Assembly (NCBI RefSeq): GCF_900129115.1
Contig: NZ_FQUR01000008.1
Location: 124,001-188,000 of the forward strand
Length of the DNA: 64,000 nt
Source: Thermoanaerobacter uzonensis DSM 18761
Lineage (GTDB): Bacteria > Bacillota > Thermoanaerobacteria > Thermoanaerobacterales > Thermoanaerobacteraceae
Direction of reading: 5' to 3'
Of this stretch, positions 28,655 to 37,661 are shown piece by piece. The first letter of the stretch is position 1. Every line of letters starts with the position of its first letter. The notes beneath the pieces are model-generated. The model had not been told where the DNA came from, did no database searches, and saw only the letters and a program-made list of their open reading frames with translations. The position numbers and the translations under genes are program-made.

Positions 28655-29875
28655 TCACGCATTGATTCCTGCCAGATATCCCGTAGAAAAGGCGATTTGC
28701 AAGTTGAATCCACCAGTAAATCCATCCACATCTATAATTTCACCTGCAAAAAATAAGCCTTTTATTATTTTAGACTCCATTGTAGAGGGATTTATTTCTT
28801 TTATACTTACTCCACCACCTGTAACAATAGCTTCTCTTATAGGTCTTAGGTCTTTTACCTTGAAAGTAAGATTTTTTAAGCTATTGACCAATTTTTTTCT
28901 TTCATTTTTGGTTATTTCCCTGACTTTTTTATCAGGATCTATATTTGCTCTTTTTATAACATATAGGATTAATGAATGAGGCAATAAATCTTCCAAGGCA
29001 TTTTTCAGATTTTTATTTTGATACTTATTAAAATCTCTTAATACTCTTTCCTCCAGCCTTTCAATATTAAGTCCCGGCTTTAAGTCAATTTTTATTACTA
29101 CTTTTCCCTTACCTAAGTAATCATGTAAAAACCTGCTTAAGGTGAGTATTACAGGGCCTGACAACCCAAAATGGGTAAAAAGCATTTCTCCAAACTCTTC
29201 TCTTATTAATTTCTCTTCAAAAAAAGCAGAAACTTTGACATTTTTAAGAGTAAGTCCCATCAATTCTCTTACATTTTCATATGTAACAATCGGCACTAAG
29301 GAAGGAAATGGCTCTATAATTGTGTGTCCCAATTTCTTAGCAATTTCATACCCATCACCAGTAGAGCCAGTCGTAGGATATGACATTCCTCCTGATGCTA
29401 ATATTACACTATCGCAGTTTAAAACACTATCATCAACACTTATGCCCTTTACGTGTTTATTTTCCACTATCACATCACTTACTCTGCAGTTATAATTTAT
29501 CTTTACTCCATATTTTTTAAGCATCTTCACAAAAAAATCTCTCACTTCTATTGATTTATCTGAAACCGGAAAAACCCTTAAGCCTCTTTCTACTTTAGTT
29601 TTAAGCCCATTTTTATTTAAAAACTCTATTAAATCCTTATTAGAAAACTTGCTAAAAGCGCTATATAAAAATTTACTATTCCCTGGAATATTCTCGAAAA
29701 ATTCTTCTTTGTCAGCAAAATTAGTAATATTACACCTTCCATTACCTGTAACTAATAATTTTTTACCTAAAATGTTATTCCTCTCAAATATACTTACTTC
29801 TTTTCCCATCATAGCTGCTGATAAAGCTGCCATCATTCCTGCTGGGCCGCCGCCTACTACAAATATTTTTTTCAT
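28655..29875 (-). CDS. HI0933/BaiN-type NAD(P)/FAD-dependent oxidoreductase
   Basis: Flavoprotein of 406 residues. An N-terminal FAD-binding Rossmann motif GGGPAGMMAALSAAMMG leads into NNILGKKLLVTGNGRCNITN, which is diagnostic of the HI0933 family, and TGGGVSIKEINPSTMESK and GFTGGFNLQIAFSTG end the protein. Family members have been linked to bile-acid or other enone reductions, but the physiological role is generally unknown. The stop of the upstream phosphatase gene overlaps its start by four bases. Confidence 0.88.
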   Translation of the reverse strand: MKKIFVVGGGPAGMMAALSAAMMGKEVSIFERNNILGKKLLVTGNGRCNITNFADKEEFFENIPGNSKFLYSAFSKFSNKDLIEFLNKNGLKTKVERGLRVFPVSDKSIEVRDFFVKMLKKYGVKINYNCRVSDVIVENKHVKGISVDDSVLNCDSVILASGGMSYPTTGSTGDGYEIAKKLGHTIIEPFPSLVPIVTYENVRELMGLTLKNVKVSAFFEEKLIREEFGEMLFTHFGLSGPVILTLSRFLHDYLGKGKVVIKIDLKPGLNIERLEERVLRDFNKYQNKNLKNALEDLLPHSLILYVIKRANIDPDKKVREITKNERKKLVNSLKNLTFKVKDLRPIREAIVTGGGVSIKEINPSTMESKIIKGLFFAGEIIDVDGFTGGFNLQIAFSTGYLAGINA

Positions 29876-30501
29876 ATTATTTTTTCATCTCTCCTCAAAT
29901 GACAAGTATCGTTAAATAGCACCAGAACAGTTTTCCCATCTTCTTTAATATCTACTATATTAAGAGAAGTATTATCAAGTCTAAATCTAGGATAAAAACT
30001 TAAGTCAATTCCTAAAAGCCCTAAAATCAGTGCTTTTATAGAAGTCCCATGAGAAACAATCAATATATTTTTACCATTATTTTCTCCAACTATTTCCAAT
30101 GTCTTTTTTAACACTCTCTTTTGAACTTCTTCTAAAGTTTCTCCTTTTTCTATATTAGCTTTAACAGGATTTATTTTCCATAGTGTATATATTTCTTTAT
30201 ACAATTCATTGATTTCTTCCGATGTAAGCCCTTCCCATATACCAAAAGACATTTCTCTAAACTCAGGAATTTTTTGAACTTCTAATCCAAATTCTTTTGC
30301 AATTATTTGTGCAGTTATATACGCTCTTTTTAAATCGCTTGAATATATACAATCTATTTTCTCATTTTTTAATCGACTCGCCAATAGTTCAGCCTGTTTT
30401 AAACCTGTAGGTGTCAAATCAATATCCTGCACACCTTGCATTTTATTGTGTAAATTCCACTCTGATTGCCCGTGACGTGCTATATATAGTCGTGTAGTCA
30501 T
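29872..30501 (-). CDS. Histidine phosphatase (phosphoglycerate mutase-like)
   Basis: 209-residue member of the histidine phosphatase superfamily, branch 1. The catalytic RHG motif is in IARHGQSEWN (H11-type position), the second histidine is in VSHGTSIKA, and the acid is in MSFGIWEGLT. Candidates for its role include alpha-ribazole phosphatase (CobC-like) and a broad-specificity phosphatase; sequence alone does not decide. The ATG follows AGGAGG, and its end overlaps the flavoprotein gene. Confidence 0.88.
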   Translation of the reverse strand: MTTRLYIARHGQSEWNLHNKMQGVQDIDLTPTGLKQAELLASRLKNEKIDCIYSSDLKRAYITAQIIAKEFGLEVQKIPEFREMSFGIWEGLTSEEINELYKEIYTLWKINPVKANIEKGETLEEVQKRVLKKTLEIVGENNGKNILIVSHGTSIKALILGLLGIDLSFYPRFRLDNTSLNIVDIKEDGKTVLVLFNDTCHLRRDEKII

Positions 30502-30519
30502 ACAATTCCTCCTTAAATT

Positions 30520-31227
30520 TTATGCGAAATTAAGGTAAAAGATTTGATCTGCGTAAGAAAGCTTTGACACCTCCCACTTTCTCTCTTTTATTGCAATTTT
30601 CTTAAAAAGCAAGCCTAACTCATTTATAAATTTTTCAAATCGCTCATCCAGCCAAGGAGGTGTCCAAATACCCGACCTACAAATATGTATAACCCCTATC
30701 AAATTCTCTTTTGGTAATTCTTTTACAGATTTATAATACTGTATATTGTAAAGATTGTTAAAGTCCTCAAAATCTGAAGGCTTTTCAAAGGTGTAAGGGC
30801 TATATACAATGTTGGCTCTTTTTACTATACCTTCTTTTAAAAGTTTACCTAGCCAATTAGCACAATTTAATTCAAAATCCAGTGAAGGTAGTCCACCATA
30901 TCCTAAATCAGAATGGGCATCAAAAGAAATTACTTCAGAACATTCAAAATTTTTTGCTAAATAATAAGCAACTTTATGGGATTCGGAAACAAAAACTTTA
31001 ATGTTTTTATTAAACTCAAACTGTGTCTTTATTTTATCCCAAAAGCCTTTTATGACTTTACCTACTTTTATAGTATTTTCTAAATCTTCTCCCTCTAATT
31101 TCCCTTTTATATATCTTTTATACCACAGTTGAGTCAAATTTTTATCATTTTCTATATAAGAGAAAAACCACTCTTTTTTAGAAGGTATAAAATAATCCCA
31201 ATCTACAGTTAGAAGACTCCTTACCAT
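30520..31227 (-). CDS. UPF0489 / peptide-arginase-like protein
   Basis: 235-residue protein with an arginase/deacetylase-like core. LTVDWDYFIP at the N terminus and ISFDAHSDLGYGG in the middle supply Asp and His residues like those of dinuclear-metal arginases. The C-terminal part has HICRSGIWTPPW. In other bacteria, related UPF0489 proteins include RiPP-modifying peptide arginases that turn Arg to Orn. No precursor peptide or other RiPP gene is visible within several kb, so that role is only a possibility here. ATG after GAGGAGG; monocistronic or first gene before the histidine phosphatase. Confidence 0.6.
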   Translation of the reverse strand: MVRSLLTVDWDYFIPSKKEWFFSYIENDKNLTQLWYKRYIKGKLEGEDLENTIKVGKVIKGFWDKIKTQFEFNKNIKVFVSESHKVAYYLAKNFECSEVISFDAHSDLGYGGLPSLDFELNCANWLGKLLKEGIVKRANIVYSPYTFEKPSDFEDFNNLYNIQYYKSVKELPKENLIGVIHICRSGIWTPPWLDERFEKFINELGLLFKKIAIKERKWEVSKLSYADQIFYLNFA

Positions 31228-31268
31228 AAAGAAGCCTCCTCTCTCAACTTTTTATAATATTTTACCAT

Positions 31269-31297
31269 ATAAAAAAAAGACCTTCAATTGAAGGCCT
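31269..31297 (-). terminator. Rho-independent terminator of gdh
   Basis: The palindrome CCTTCAATTGAAGG (31281-31294) with a run of eight As before it gives a minus-strand hairpin followed by T8. Confidence 0.85.
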
Positions 31298-32548
31298 TTA
31301 AAACCAACCTCTAATTTTCATAGCTTCATAGACTCGTTTAATCGATATCATGTAAGCTGCTGTCCTCATATCAACTTTGTACTGCTGCACTAATTCATAT
31401 ATAGCGTTAAAAGCATTTACCATCATAAGTTCTTGTCTTTCTTCTACTTCTTTTTCTGTCCAATAATAATTCATGAGATTTTGTACCCATTCAAAATATG
31501 AGACTATTACTCCTCCTGAATTAGCTAAAATATCTGGAACTACAAACACGCCTTTTTCTGCTAAAATTTTATCTGCTTCTGGAGTTGTAGGACCATTTGC
31601 TCCTTCGCAAATTATTTTTGCCTTTACATCTGGCGCATTTGCAGAAGTTATCTGATTTTCTAAAGCTGCTAAAGCTAAAATATCTACATCCATTGTTAAA
31701 AGCTCTTCATTTGTTATACTGATTGTTCCTTCAAAATTGCACACTGTTCCCGTCTTATTTACATGCTCTACTAATTTTTCGACATCAATTCCATCTTTAT
31801 TGTATATACCTCCATACACATCACTTATTGCTATAATTTTAGCGCCTAATCTTTGAAGGTTTAAAGCGGTGTAACTTCCAACATTTCCAAAGCCTTGTAC
31901 AGCCGCTGTACAATTTTTGAAATCCATCTGTAAACGTTTTACAGCTTCTCGAGCCATTAATGCAACTCCATATCCAGTTGCAGCAGTTCTTCCTTTGGAT
32001 CCACCATATATCAAAGGTTTTCCTGTAATGACAGCAGGACTATTGTAACCTATAATTTTGTTGTACTCATCTACCATCCAAGCCATAATTTGACTATTTG
32101 TATTTACATCTGGTGCAGGTATATCTTTATTAGGACCTATTATACTGGTTATTGCTCTTATATAGCCCCTGCTTAACCTCTGTAGCTCATCGTTAGATAA
32201 TTCTTTTGGATTTACCACTACTCCGCCTTTTGCTCCCCCGTAAGGAAGTCCTACTACCCCACATTTAAATGTCATCCACATGGATAAGGCTTTTACTTCA
32301 TCTAATGTAACGTCAGGATGAAATCTTATTCCACCTTTTGTGGGTCCTAATACGTCATTGTGTTGGGACCTATAACCTTTAAAGACTTTTACTGTACCAT
32401 CATCCATCTGCACAGGAATGGAAACTTCTAATACTCGCATAGGTTCCTTTAAAAGTTCGTAAACAGATTCTTCTAACCCCAGCAAATCACAAGCATTTTT
32501 AATCTGTTTTTGCGCAATAATCAAAGGATTTAATGACTCTTTTGACAT
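31298..32548 (-). CDS. Glutamate dehydrogenase (Glu/Leu/Phe/Val dehydrogenase family)
   Basis: NAD(P)-dependent oxidative deaminase of glutamate, hexameric in this family. The signature with the catalytic lysine is GLPYGGAKGGV, with KGGIRFHP earlier and the dinucleotide-binding AAVQGFGNVGSYTA later. The ATG at 32548 lies about 10 bases after AAAGGATG and gives 416 residues, the usual length. The frame extends to 32701 only by chance, through non-conserved sequence shared with the insertion-sequence flank. Confidence 0.94.
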   Translation of the reverse strand: MSKESLNPLIIAQKQIKNACDLLGLEESVYELLKEPMRVLEVSIPVQMDDGTVKVFKGYRSQHNDVLGPTKGGIRFHPDVTLDEVKALSMWMTFKCGVVGLPYGGAKGGVVVNPKELSNDELQRLSRGYIRAITSIIGPNKDIPAPDVNTNSQIMAWMVDEYNKIIGYNSPAVITGKPLIYGGSKGRTAATGYGVALMAREAVKRLQMDFKNCTAAVQGFGNVGSYTALNLQRLGAKIIAISDVYGGIYNKDGIDVEKLVEHVNKTGTVCNFEGTISITNEELLTMDVDILALAALENQITSANAPDVKAKIICEGANGPTTPEADKILAEKGVFVVPDILANSGGVIVSYFEWVQNLMNYYWTEKEVEERQELMMVNAFNAIYELVQQYKVDMRTAAYMISIKRVYEAMKIRGWF

Positions 32549-32722
32549 TTTAACCCACATCCTTTCGCTTTGCTCAAGCACAAATTGTAATGAAAGTGTG
32601 TTATTGAGCGATATTTTTGATATAATTTCTTTAAAATATATAGATATACTACAAAGCACGGAGGAGGGAGTGGAATTATTTTTACCACTCATTGGACTCA
32701 AGTCCGCATTTTAACATGTGTA

Positions 32723-32814
32723 GAATATCCTCTCAAGCACAAATAAGTGTGACTTTGATCACGTACACTAATCATTGTATAAGCAATTCCTTAGTGTTTT
32801 TGTGCTGGATATTC
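32723..32814 (+). ncRNA. Candidate IS110 bridge RNA
   Basis: GAATATCC (32723-32730) pairs with GGATATTC (32807-32814), and AGCACAAA (32736-32743) with TTTGTGCT (32799-32806), leaving a 5-base bulge on one side. Inside, CACTAA (32766-32771) pairs with TTAGTG (32791-32796). This 92-base bulged hairpin with large internal loops stands 48 bases before the transposase start, where IS110-subgroup elements encode their bridge RNA. Confidence 0.55.
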
Positions 32815-32862
32815 AGTCAATGTCTATATATTTTAATTTTTATCTCTTTTGGAGGGTTGTTT

Positions 32863-34122
32863 ATGTTAAAAATTGTTCACCCTATCTGCTGCGGCATAGA
32901 TGTCCACAAAAAATTCCTAGTTGCTGCTATTGCTATTACTGATTCTAATAATGTTACTACTTACGTTAAGAGACGCTTTTCTACCTTTAACTCTGACCTT
33001 ATTAAGTTAAGGGATTGGCTTCTTAGTTACAATTGTTTCGAAGTCTGCATGGAATCCACTGGTAAGTATTGGATTCCAATCTTTAATGTCCTTGAAAAAT
33101 CCTGTCATGTTGTTATTGCTAATCCTAAGTATCTCCGTGCCATTAAAGGTCAAAAAACCGATGATAAGGATGCTACTTGGATTGCCGATTTGTTTAAATT
33201 CGATATCGTCCCTTCTAGTTTTATTCCCCCTGAAGATATCCGCATGTTACGTGAACTTGTTCGCTATCGTTTTAAACTTATTGGACATCGTTCCAGTGAA
33301 AAAAACAGGCTTCAAAATGCCCTCACCGTATCCAACATCGCTTTAGCCTCCGTCGTGAGTGATTCTTTCGGTAAATCTGCTTCTTCTATCATTGAATATA
33401 TTTTAACTTGCGATACTTTTGACCCTGAATACTGCAAGTCTCTTCTACACAAAAGGCTTTATAAAAAGGCTGACGAAGTCATTCAGTCGATTATTGGATA
33501 CGAATTGAGGGTTGATCAATCAGTCAAGATGAAGGTTTGTAGAAAACACTATGATTTTATCAATCTTTGTGTTTCTGAGTTGGATAAAGCTATCTCTCAA
33601 TTAGCCAAACCTTATCATGACTTGATTGATATCGCTGTTACTCTCCCTGGCATAACCGAAAAATCGGCAACTTATATCATCGCTGAAATCGGCACGGATA
33701 TGTCAGTTTTTAAATCTGACAAGCACCTTTGCTCTTGGGCTGGTCTTGCTCCCCAAAACAATGAAAGTGCAGGTAAGAAAAAATCTGTCCATGTCTCAAG
33801 AGCAGGTGTTTATTTAAAACCTCTCTTAATACAGTGTGCCAATGCAGCAATTAGGGATAAAAAGAATCCTTATTTTAGGCTTAAATATGAACGTATTAAA
33901 AAGCGCCGCGGTCATAAACGGGCAATTGTTGCTATTGCTCGTATGATCCTCACTTGTCTCTATCATATGCTTTTGAAAAGGGAACCTTTTAATCCTTCTG
34001 ACGCCGATTATACTAATATGCCAGAAAAACTTTATCAAAAGCATAAGCAACAATATATTAAGAAAGCTATTAAACTTTTAGAAAAAGAAGGCTGTACTAT
34101 TATCCCTCCAAAAATTACTTAA
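32863..34122 (+). CDS. IS110-family transposase
   Basis: 419-residue DEDD recombinase. The N-terminal RuvC-like domain has CGIDVHKKFLVAAIA with the first Asp, MESTGKYW with the Glu, and the DKDATWIADL pair. The C-terminal Transposase_20 domain has LPGITEKSATYIIAEIG, then SWAGLAPQNNESAGKKK, with the conserved serine region near SVHVSRAGVYLKPLL. The ATG at 32863 follows TGGAGGG. Intact, with no stop or frameshift, so the element may be active. Confidence 0.95.
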   Translation: MLKIVHPICCGIDVHKKFLVAAIAITDSNNVTTYVKRRFSTFNSDLIKLRDWLLSYNCFEVCMESTGKYWIPIFNVLEKSCHVVIANPKYLRAIKGQKTDDKDATWIADLFKFDIVPSSFIPPEDIRMLRELVRYRFKLIGHRSSEKNRLQNALTVSNIALASVVSDSFGKSASSIIEYILTCDTFDPEYCKSLLHKRLYKKADEVIQSIIGYELRVDQSVKMKVCRKHYDFINLCVSELDKAISQLAKPYHDLIDIAVTLPGITEKSATYIIAEIGTDMSVFKSDKHLCSWAGLAPQNNESAGKKKSVHVSRAGVYLKPLLIQCANAAIRDKKNPYFRLKYERIKKRRGHKRAIVAIARMILTCLYHMLLKREPFNPSDADYTNMPEKLYQKHKQQYIKKAIKLLEKEGCTIIPPKIT

Positions 34123-34146
34123 CATTATATATTACCATTATTTGGC

Positions 34147-34187
34147 TTTGGGCAGCTTTATTTGGTGCCCTTTTTGGCATGCCCAAA
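34147..34187 (+). terminator. 3' hairpin of the IS110 element
   Basis: GGGCA (34150-34154) pairs with TGCCC (34166-34170), followed by five Ts. A larger alternative pairs TTTGGGCA (34147-34154) with TGCCCAAA (34180-34187). Either could terminate transposase transcription or mark the right end. Confidence 0.6.
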
Positions 34188-34305
34188 TTTAACTATTTTT
34201 CTTTCACACTATTATCCTCCTAATTTTAAAATTTTGAAGCAAATAAATCGATTTCTAAATTATATATTCTACAAATTTTTTAATAATCCTTCAAAAATTT
34301 TATTA

Positions 34306-35169
34306 TTAATTTGGCTTTGAGAAATATACTCCATATTCATCCCAAATACTTTCCAATTTTTCGAATGTATCGGCTATCTTTTCCTTTTCTTTAAGGCCCA
34401 CAGCTACAACAAGAGCATTGACAAGACTTAAAGGTGCCACTAATGAATCCACAAAAGAAGCCATGTTGCTTTTCGCAATTAATATCTCATCAGCAACAGA
34501 GGTAAGGGGAGAAATCAAACTATCTGTTATTGTAACGATTTTTGCATTCTGAGATTTTGCATATTTCAGCACATCTAATGTTCTTTTTGAATATCTCGGA
34601 AAACCAATTCCTATCACTAAATCATTTTCACTAACTCTGAGAATTTGCTCGAAAACATCTGATACGCCGGCTTTAACGACTGATACATTTTCCCGTATTA
34701 AATTTAAATAAAATCCCAAATATTCTGCAATGACAATAGAACTTCTGGAACCTATTATATAAATTTTTGTAGCATTGATGATATCTGAAACGACTCTTTT
34801 AAAGTCATCCTTATTTATTTCATTTATGGTCTCTTTTATGTTTTCTATGTCGGCTTTTAGTACATTATTCAATATAGCAATTTCATCTGTCTCTTCTGTC
34901 ATTTCTAACCTTTGGACTGTTGTAAGTTTATTTTTTATAAGCTCTTGCAGTGCATTTTGAAGTTCTGGATATCCATTATAGCCTAAAGTATTAGCAAATC
35001 TTACAACAGTTGATTCACTTATATTTATGCTGGCTCCCAATTTTGCAGCTGTCATAAAAGCTGCCTTATCATAATGATTTATAATGTACTCTGCTATTAT
35101 CTTTTGGCTTTTGCTTAATTTTGTATAATTATCTTGTATCCTTTTTATCAAATCATCTGTTTTTGCCAT
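34306..35169 (-). CDS. RpiR/MurR-family transcriptional regulator
   Basis: 287 residues with an N-terminal winged-HTH RpiR domain (SKSQKIIAEYIINHYDKAAF, then LGASINISESTVVRFANTLGYNGYPE) and a C-terminal SIS sugar-phosphate-sensing domain (IYIIGSRSSIVIAEYLGFYL). Its start overlaps the end of the gamma-subunit gene of the oxidoreductase by 22 bases, so it belongs to that operon and may regulate it. The effector is unknown. About 115 bases of AT-rich sequence without a recognisable gene separate it from the insertion sequence. Confidence 0.9.
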   Translation of the reverse strand: MAKTDDLIKRIQDNYTKLSKSQKIIAEYIINHYDKAAFMTAAKLGASINISESTVVRFANTLGYNGYPELQNALQELIKNKLTTVQRLEMTEETDEIAILNNVLKADIENIKETINEINKDDFKRVVSDIINATKIYIIGSRSSIVIAEYLGFYLNLIRENVSVVKAGVSDVFEQILRVSENDLVIGIGFPRYSKRTLDVLKYAKSQNAKIVTITDSLISPLTSVADEILIAKSNMASFVDSLVAPLSLVNALVVAVGLKEKEKIADTFEKLESIWDEYGVYFSKPN

Positions 35170-35711
35170 ATTTCACTACCCCTCATTTTTACAAGATTAT
35201 AGCCTTCTTTTAATGCTCTTTTGTTAATCTCTTCTGTGGCTGGAGGTACTCTATTTAAAACAGCTCTTTCTAAAGATTCCTTTGTTACCACATTAGTTAA
35301 CTCTGCTATTACACCTAAAGATATTATATTCGCTACAAAAGCTCTTCCAATTACCTCTTGCGCAGTTTTTATTATAGGAAGTCGGACAACTTTTTGTGTA
35401 TCTTCATTATTAGGAATTATTGATTCGTCTATTATAATTATTCCATTTTCTTTCATGTCATTTTTATAGCATAAATAGGCAGAAGGGGCAAGAGTAAGTA
35501 ATATGTCTGGCTTTAACACCTTAGGATACGTTATATATTCATTACTTATTATTACTTCTGCTTTGCTGGACCCTCCTCTTGCCTCAGGACCATAGGATTG
35601 ACTTTGAACACTATTTTTACCATCCAATATTGCAGCTTCCGCTAAAATTATTCCCGCAAGTATTAAACCTTGCCCACCTGAACCACTTAATCTTATCTCT
35701 ATTGAACTCAT
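35148..35711 (-). CDS. korC: 2-oxoacid:ferredoxin oxidoreductase, gamma subunit
   Basis: 187-residue gamma domain of the pyruvate/2-oxoacid ferredoxin oxidoreductase family. SGSGGQGLILAGIILAEAA is the characteristic N-terminal glycine motif, and QSYGPEARGGSSKAEVIIS follows. It completes a four-subunit enzyme that decarboxylates a 2-oxoacid to its acyl-CoA and reduces ferredoxin. The start overlaps the beta-subunit stop by four bases. Confidence 0.93.
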   Translation of the reverse strand: MSSIEIRLSGSGGQGLILAGIILAEAAILDGKNSVQSQSYGPEARGGSSKAEVIISNEYITYPKVLKPDILLTLAPSAYLCYKNDMKENGIIIIDESIIPNNEDTQKVVRLPIIKTAQEVIGRAFVANIISLGVIAELTNVVTKESLERAVLNRVPPATEEINKRALKEGYNLVKMRGSEIWQKQMI

Positions 35712-36532
35712 TTGTAATTCACCTTCAAATTATTTAACATTTTTTGATATTCTTCTGCAAATTCAGGCTCATCAATATTTAAAAGCTCCCCAATAATAAA
35801 TTTGTTATGAAGTTCTTCAGGGTCTATTTTACTAGCTTGTTTTATATCTACCGCATGGTCTTTTAACCACTTTAGCATATCTGCAGGTGTTCCTTTTTTA
35901 TTTTTTCTTCCATAGTAAGTAGGACATATGCTCAAAGCTTCAATGAAGGAAAAACCCTTATGGGAAATTCCTCTTTCAATTAGTTTTGTCAATTGCTGAA
36001 CATGGTAAGCAGTACCCCTAGCTACGTAAGTCGCACCTGCTCCAATAGCCAATTTACAAATATCAAAATACCTATCAATATTTCCGTAAGGTGCAGTAGT
36101 AGCTCTGTCAAACCGCGGAGTCGTTGGAGAATATTGTCCTCCTGTCATTCCATAAATATGGTTGTTGTACATCACTACAGTTAAGTCTATATTTCTTCTG
36201 CAAGCATGAATAAAGTGATTACCTCCAATAGCCGCATTATCTCCATCTCCAGTAATAACTATTACTGTAAGCTCAGGATTAGCAAATTTAATACCTGTTG
36301 CAAAAGCAATAGCTCTCCCATGGGTAGTGTGCAAAGTATTAAAATCTAAATATCCTGATGCCCTTGAAGAACAACCAATTCCAGATACAATACATACCTT
36401 ATCTTGGTCAAGTCCTAAGTTGTCAATTGCTCTTACAATAGCTGACGTTACTGTTCCATTGCTACAACCTGGACACCAAATATTTGGTAATGTTTCCTTC
36501 CTAAAATACCTTTCTACTAACTCAGAAGCCAT
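35708..36532 (-). CDS. korB: 2-oxoacid:ferredoxin oxidoreductase, beta subunit
   Basis: Thiamine-diphosphate-binding subunit of 274 residues. WCPGCSNGT at the N terminus and the TPP/Mg motif GDGDNAAIGGNHFIHACRRN are the family landmarks. The sequence FDRATTAPYGN and the four-subunit order point to a 2-oxoglutarate-type enzyme (KorB), but branched-chain 2-oxoacids remain possible. ATG after AAGGAG; the alpha subunit gene ends one base upstream. Confidence 0.92.
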   Translation of the reverse strand: MASELVERYFRKETLPNIWCPGCSNGTVTSAIVRAIDNLGLDQDKVCIVSGIGCSSRASGYLDFNTLHTTHGRAIAFATGIKFANPELTVIVITGDGDNAAIGGNHFIHACRRNIDLTVVMYNNHIYGMTGGQYSPTTPRFDRATTAPYGNIDRYFDICKLAIGAGATYVARGTAYHVQQLTKLIERGISHKGFSFIEALSICPTYYGRKNKKGTPADMLKWLKDHAVDIKQASKIDPEELHNKFIIGELLNIDEPEFAEEYQKMLNNLKVNYK

Positions 36533-36533
36533 T

Positions 36534-37661
36534 TTAAAAACTCTCCTTTATCTTCTCTACAATATCAAAAGGAGTAAAAAACTCTCCATTATATTTGTTA
36601 ATTTTCCCTACATAGGTATTCCCTTTGATAATTCTATCTACTTCATAGTAAAGTTGCCCTGTATTCATTTCAACTACAAACACTTTCTTAAATCTAGGAT
36701 ATATTTCCCTCAATTTTTCATCAGGGAAAGGCCATATGGTTATAGGTCTAAAAAGTCCAACTTTTATTCCTTCTTTTTTAAGTTCTTCCATTGCCGATTC
36801 ACAAGCTCTAGCAGAAGAACCAAAGGAGATAAGAAGTATATCTCCACCTTCAGTATCTTTTTCTTCAAACATCAGTATGTCTTTTTTATTGTTTTCAATT
36901 TTTCCCATCAATCTTTTTATCAATTTTTCTGTTACTTTAGGGTCATTTGTAGGTAATCCTTTTTCATTGTGGGCAAGTCCTGTTACATGAAATCTAAAAC
37001 CTTTACCAAAGGGTGCTAAAGGTGCAACTCCATTTTCTATATACTGGTAAGGTAAGTAATTCTCTTTGTCTTGGGGCATGGGTCGTTCAAAAATTTCTAC
37101 ATCTTTATATTCATCCAAATTAACTGCTTCTCTTAGATGACCTATAACTTCATCCATAAGTAAAATTACAGGTGTCCTGTATTTTTCAGAAAGATTAAAA
37201 GCTTGAATAGTAATATAGTAAACTTCCTTTACAGAAGATGGTGATAAAACGATTATAGGATGGTCTCCATGAGTTCCCCATCTGGATTGCATTACATCTC
37301 CTTGTGCAGGGGAAGTAGGCATTCCTGTGCTCGGACCCATTCGTTGAACATCTACGATAACACATGGAATTTCTGCCATAGCAGCGAAGCCTATGTTTTC
37401 TTGTTTTAAAGAAAACCCAGGACCCGATGTAGCAGTCATTGCTTTTAATCCAGTAAGGGAAGCTCCTATAACTGCTGCAATGCTGGCGATTTCATCTTCC
37501 ATTTGAATAAATTTCCCACCTACAAAAGGAAGTTTTTCGGCACAAAGTTCAGCAATCTCAGTAGAGGGAGTTATTGGATATCCTGCATAAAATTTTAGTC
37601 CAGCATCTATAGCTCCTGCCACTACCGCTTCATTTCCTTGCATCAATACCATAGGCATCAT
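36534..37661 (-). CDS. korA: 2-oxoacid:ferredoxin oxidoreductase, alpha subunit
   Basis: Pyrimidine-binding alpha subunit of 375 residues with FYAGYPITPSTEIAE, the METAL-independent substrate region ATSGPGFSLKQENIG, and MGPSTGMPTSPAQGD. A C-terminal transketolase-C-like domain (FRPITIWPFPDEKL) follows. Its ATG overlaps the stop of the ferredoxin-subunit gene (ATGA), so translation is coupled. Confidence 0.92.
   Translation of the reverse strand: MMPMVLMQGNEAVVAGAIDAGLKFYAGYPITPSTEIAELCAEKLPFVGGKFIQMEDEIASIAAVIGASLTGLKAMTATSGPGFSLKQENIGFAAMAEIPCVIVDVQRMGPSTGMPTSPAQGDVMQSRWGTHGDHPIIVLSPSSVKEVYYITIQAFNLSEKYRTPVILLMDEVIGHLREAVNLDEYKDVEIFERPMPQDKENYLPYQYIENGVAPLAPFGKGFRFHVTGLAHNEKGLPTNDPKVTEKLIKRLMGKIENNKKDILMFEEKDTEGGDILLISFGSSARACESAMEELKKEGIKVGLFRPITIWPFPDEKLREIYPRFKKVFVVEMNTGQLYYEVDRIIKGNTYVGKINKYNGEFFTPFDIVEKIKESF

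Larger units (their letters stand above)
32650..34190 (+). mobile_element. IS110-family insertion sequence, ends approximate
   Basis: A single DEDD transposase gene lies between a structured 5' non-coding stretch and a hairpin-rich 3' stretch, inserted between gdh and the rpiR gene, both of which point away from it on the minus strand. IS110 elements lack conventional inverted termini and target duplications, so I cannot fix the exact ends. The 5' flank also has small hairpins GAGTGG / CCACTC and GGACT / AGTCC at about 32668-32711. Confidence 0.75.

Noticed and set aside
28585..28731. Extension of the small membrane protein to 28731.
   Set aside because: It runs through the flavoprotein terminator and has no ribosome site.
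32549..32701. N-terminal extension of glutamate dehydrogenase to 32701.
   Set aside because: There is no ribosome site for it, and the protein's conserved start lies after the ATG at 32548.
34205..34235. A minus-strand AGGAGG between the insertion sequence and rpiR as the start of a gene cut by the element.
   Set aside because: The only near start is GTG followed at once by TGA, and no conserved coding sequence follows.
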